Assembly (NCBI GenBank): GCA_914767715.1
Contig: OU612072.1
Span: 10,848,001 to 10,912,000 of the forward strand
Length of the DNA stretch: 64,000 nucleotides
Direction of reading: 5' to 3'
Origin: Membranipora membranacea
Lineage: Eukaryota; Bryozoa; Gymnolaemata; Cheilostomatida; Membraniporidae
Below, piece after piece: positions 60,596 through 64,000 of this stretch. How positions within the stretch are numbered: position 1 is the stretch's first letter; every line of letters begins with the position of its first letter. The notes beneath the pieces were generated by a model, which was not told the DNA's origin, ran no database searches, and worked only from the letters and a program-made list of their open reading frames with translations. A program made the position numbers and the translations under genes.

Positions 60596-63510
60596 ATTTA
60601 TTAATGAACTAGTAATAAATAAATTGCATTATTTAATAATAATAATTTTCAAAGATAAATCGCATGCCAGAGCTATAATAATTACTATTTCCAATGCATA
60701 CTCCAAAAACTCTCATATATTTTGATATGTGATATGTGATATATGAATGAGCATACTTTACATACATGAGCAAGTGAGACCTGTTGGATAGTAATCCTAT
60801 TGGCTTCCTTTCTCACAGAGTTGGGCTTCAACTATGGGCAACTCTCCATAGTATTTCGAACTAGCTGGACCTTGCACCCTGTTAGTATTGCTGCATCAAG
60901 GTGCTCCAGGTGTTAATTTACTCTCGAATTGCTGTATTTACCAAAAGAAAGACTTTTCACCAAATAGACCAAGACCAAAGATCTGATGCGTCTCCTCAAC
61001 ATACCTTTGATCTGGTAAAGAAATTCTGGGGAACAAATAAATTCTTTGGACTTCCTCCTGGTAATCAAGAAACAAAGTCGATGCAGAGGTTGTGTCAGAA
61101 GAGAACAATTTCTAAAATGAAAAACTACTGTCATCGAGTGTGCAGACACTGTTGATCTTATAAGAAAAGTAGGGTTCAACAAATGGATTCAAGGGCCTAA
61201 TACAGTAATTGTTTCACCAAACTATAAATTCCTTCATCTATTATAATTCATCATATTAGAAGGTTCAAAATTATGCCGGTGCAATATTTCACTTTAACTC
61301 AATATAGGTGCAGGGACAAATCACAATTTGTAGAGAGAGGCATAGAGTCAGAAGTTGAAGAGAAGGTAGAAAGAGATGTTTATGAAACTGAGGAATAGGA
61401 GAATTGTTTTCAGCCAAAGCACAGCACAATGCAATATTTCCAGATTGCACTGGTATCTGTTAAAAGTTGTTCAATATTGTCAAACAAACTAAAAAAAAAC
61501 ATTATATAGATATAAAATATCAAAAAATAGTTACCCACCAGATAATAAGTTCTAATTAATAATTATAATACACATACTGCAGCAATTTAATGATATGAAT
61601 AACGATACCACAAACGCAAATGCAAAATCATAAATCCGAGGCACATGCTCTACAGTTACTGTTTTTGTTTCACTAGAACTTCTGATGGGAGTTTTAGCTT
61701 TAGGTATAAGGATAACTCATTAATTGCAGCTGTATGCTTCTTTTGAAAGTTGTATTAAAAAAATAATCAGAAAATGATACTTCAAACGATTTTAATCTTA
61801 GAGCATAATCTGCATATTGAAACATCCTCGAAATTGTTTGTAACCCTGTTTTTTTTATAATCCGGTGAACATGTAACACATCTTTGCAAAATACAAAAGA
61901 GTTTGTTTGAGTCTACGATTGAATCATAGATAGCAATAAATTTGATTGATTGGGAATGAAATCTCTGCGAATGAAGATACATATTTCTCCGGCTAACAAA
62001 CACTCTCAATTTGCATAGTTCCACTCAGTTTTTCAAGCAGACATTGCATTCATTAGTTGTTTGAAGCACAATTTGACAGAGTAAAATTAAAATATGTAAG
62101 TGCATATATTTTTGATTGATGGTAAACAAAAAGAGATGTTTCCATGTTTTGTCGCTATTTTACGGAATAATAAAAATTTAGGAAGGAATAAACTTGAGAC
62201 TAAGCGTGAATAGGCCCCATGTGCTTGCAGCTTTAACGATATCCCAGATATCTAGGTGCAAGGCCAAATTGCCAGAGGTTGACTTAGTTTGTCAATATTC
62301 GTATTCTGTTCCATTATCCTGTGCTGGAGAGTATGAAGGAAACCTGTCATCTATTCTGTTATCCTGTATGCCGCTAAACCGTCTACCCCTATGTAAAGCA
62401 TTTCTGTAAACAAAAAGCTCAATATATTGTCCATAGAAGTTTACAATTGAACATTGCCTATCATGTTGCATATTGCATGTTTTCTGTATTTCAGCCTAGA
62501 TACCAAGTTATTACTTTTTTCAATGTATCCTCAAAAATCATAAACCTCTTATAAATGTGCATAATATACAAACATGAGCATACATGAAACTTATTGGATA
62601 GAAATCCTATTGGTTTTCCCTCCCACATAGCTTGGCTTCAAATATGGGTAACTCTCTATATGATTTCTAACTCACTGGACATTGGACTCTGGTAGCATTG
62701 TATCAGGTGATGGACGGTCAGTATGTACATGATATCCTCCTTCACGAAGGTGCTTCAGGTGTCATTGGCTTATTTTATGTGTGTTGAGATGAACTGTTTG
62801 CACACTCTTAGCAGTTCACCGTCATTATTTTGCATGAAATATTTTATTGATTTTCAACGTTTATGTTTGAATAATGTTTGATTCTGATCCATATCGGTTG
62901 CAAAAATGGCCTTTGAATAGGCTCAAAACTAGCTAGTCTTTATGCATCGAGGAAGGCAATTTGACATCTTACACCACAGCCAGGTCCGCAGATGTAATAC
63001 ATGTGATTTCCCTACACAATTAGTATACTGTTTTCCATGTTGGCAGGCTTCTTTGACGCCATTGCATAAACTGTTACCTGTCGAACCAGGCCATCGGTGT
63101 CCGGGTTTTGCTCAGTAACTACATAATAACCCCTTAATTAAGGAACATTTCAAAGCTTTTCTTCCAGCAGCACTACATCATCATATTTAAGATTTCTCTC
63201 CATTTTGATGTTCGAGAAGAGAGTTGTAATCGCTCAGCATATTATATCATCCGATAGACCTGGCTGGTTTTGTGTTAGCACTCAATTAGCTGTTCAATAT
63301 AAAATCAACATACATTTAATTGTTAAGAAGCATAAATTAAAACAATACATAAAGTACATGTACATAAAACAACAACCTACCATGACATACAAATTCAGTT
63401 AGGTACCAAACAAAGAATATAAATTCTGAAGATAAACCAATAAACGTACCAGGTTTGAACATTCAAACCGCAGAAGAAATTAAGAGCATTCTGACCATTT
63501 TTTTGACATA

Positions 63511-63804
63511 CTAGAAAAAGGAATATAGAAATGCGAAGGCGACATTACAATGACAATGATTTAATTTGGTACAGGTTTGCGTGCTGTCATCGGCTGATGG
63601 TGTCAACAAAGTCTGTGTCGCAGTCCCCTGTTTGTCCAGATTAGATGACCTTTCCGATGATACCGACACATCATCATACTGAGTCATTGCATCTTTTGGT
63701 AGACGTGGCTTAACATATTTATTTGAGGAGGAAAACTGCAATGTTAACCGCACAAAAACAAGCAAGTGTTCCTCATCCACGGATTCATGACAGGATGCCT
63801 GCAC
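63511..63804 (-). other. Two-strand open segment: possible tail exon (U4)
   Basis: On the minus strand, an acceptor-like gttaacattgcag opens a polar frame (DAMTQYDDVSVSSERSSNLD onward) with a YDDV motif. On the plus strand, acceptor tttggtacag at 63574 opens 35 codons ending LSDDTDTSSY and a stop at 63680-63682. Both are plausible cytoplasmic tails. Comparison with the copies at 24.4, 40.8, 45.7 and 54.8 kb does not favour either strand: substitutions fall in all codon positions. U1 and U3 share a 22-base deletion here. I leave the strand open. Confidence 0.3.
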
Positions 63805-64000
63805 AGAAAATAAGTGCTAGAACTTAAGGAATTCAGCTCGTAATGAATTAATTCTCAAACTGAAAGGAGTTGCCTCCACGTTGTAATAGAAAAGAATACT
63901 CTATCAAGAAATGTATTGTTTACCCTATGTCATTTTTTTTGGCATCATCAGAATCAAAGCTAATTGCACAACCAAATAAATCCGACTTTGTAGCTAGACA

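Larger units (their letters stand above)
54643..64000 (+). repeat. Tandem array unit U4 (runs off the right edge)
   Basis: The first part repeats U3 45.56-47.2 kb, with a local duplication of the block around 55.03-55.12 kb, which resembles 55.40-55.50 kb. 56.6-59.2 kb matches U2 and U3 with more differences than those two have from each other. A transposon interrupts it at 59238-60595. 60.6-64 kb continues the unit and is closest to U2 38-40.9 kb. Confidence 0.8.

Overview
The window is intron-bearing, AT-rich animal DNA, most likely from an invertebrate. There are GT-AG introns from 60 bp to several kb, tRNA-headed SINEs, a CR1/L2-type LINE, small TIR elements and no operon structure. I cannot place the species. 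Host gene models are read by eye from open frames, splice sites and intron phase.

Left part (1-18.4 kb). A plus-strand gene enters from the left edge: a single-pass membrane protein with one transmembrane exon (246-503) and two possible last exons (635-804 and 3160-3338). It converges on a minus-strand gene whose last five exons (7143 down to 3825) encode a coiled-coil protein of unknown family ending in CLIQ, a CaaX-type prenylation signal. Isolated exon-like pieces follow at 8449-8624 and 11900-12169. A C3HC4 RING-finger exon (17461-17621) is followed by a probable second exon carrying a frameshift. Mobile DNA lies between these genes: a near-perfect palindromic element with an 11-bp target duplication (5879-6009), two tRNA-derived SINEs, a 1.9-kb long-TIR element with a smaller TIR element inside it (9849-11744), and a LINE with both ORFs open (12728-16841, minus strand).

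Middle (18.4-20.3 kb). I see no convincing feature.

Right part (about 20.3-64 kb). This is a tandem array of a 9-11 kb unit: one old, degenerate copy (U0, about 20.3-24.86 kb) and four clearer ones (U1 24.86-34.14, U2 34.14-45.56, U3 45.56-54.64, U4 54.64 to beyond the right edge). The copies form a mosaic. The 5' half of U2 is closest to U3, while the 3' half of U1 is closest to U3, which suggests unequal exchange or gene conversion. The units hold exon-like segments whose reading frames are recognisable between copies, but most are broken by different stops and frameshifts. The best intact piece is an exon pair at 24143-24460 with a 60-bp intron. I read the array as a tandemly duplicated, mostly decayed, unrecognised multi-exon family. 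U4 also carries a 1.36-kb TIR transposon (59238-60595, 4-bp target duplication) with a 222-aa ORF. The matching sites in U1-U3 are empty.
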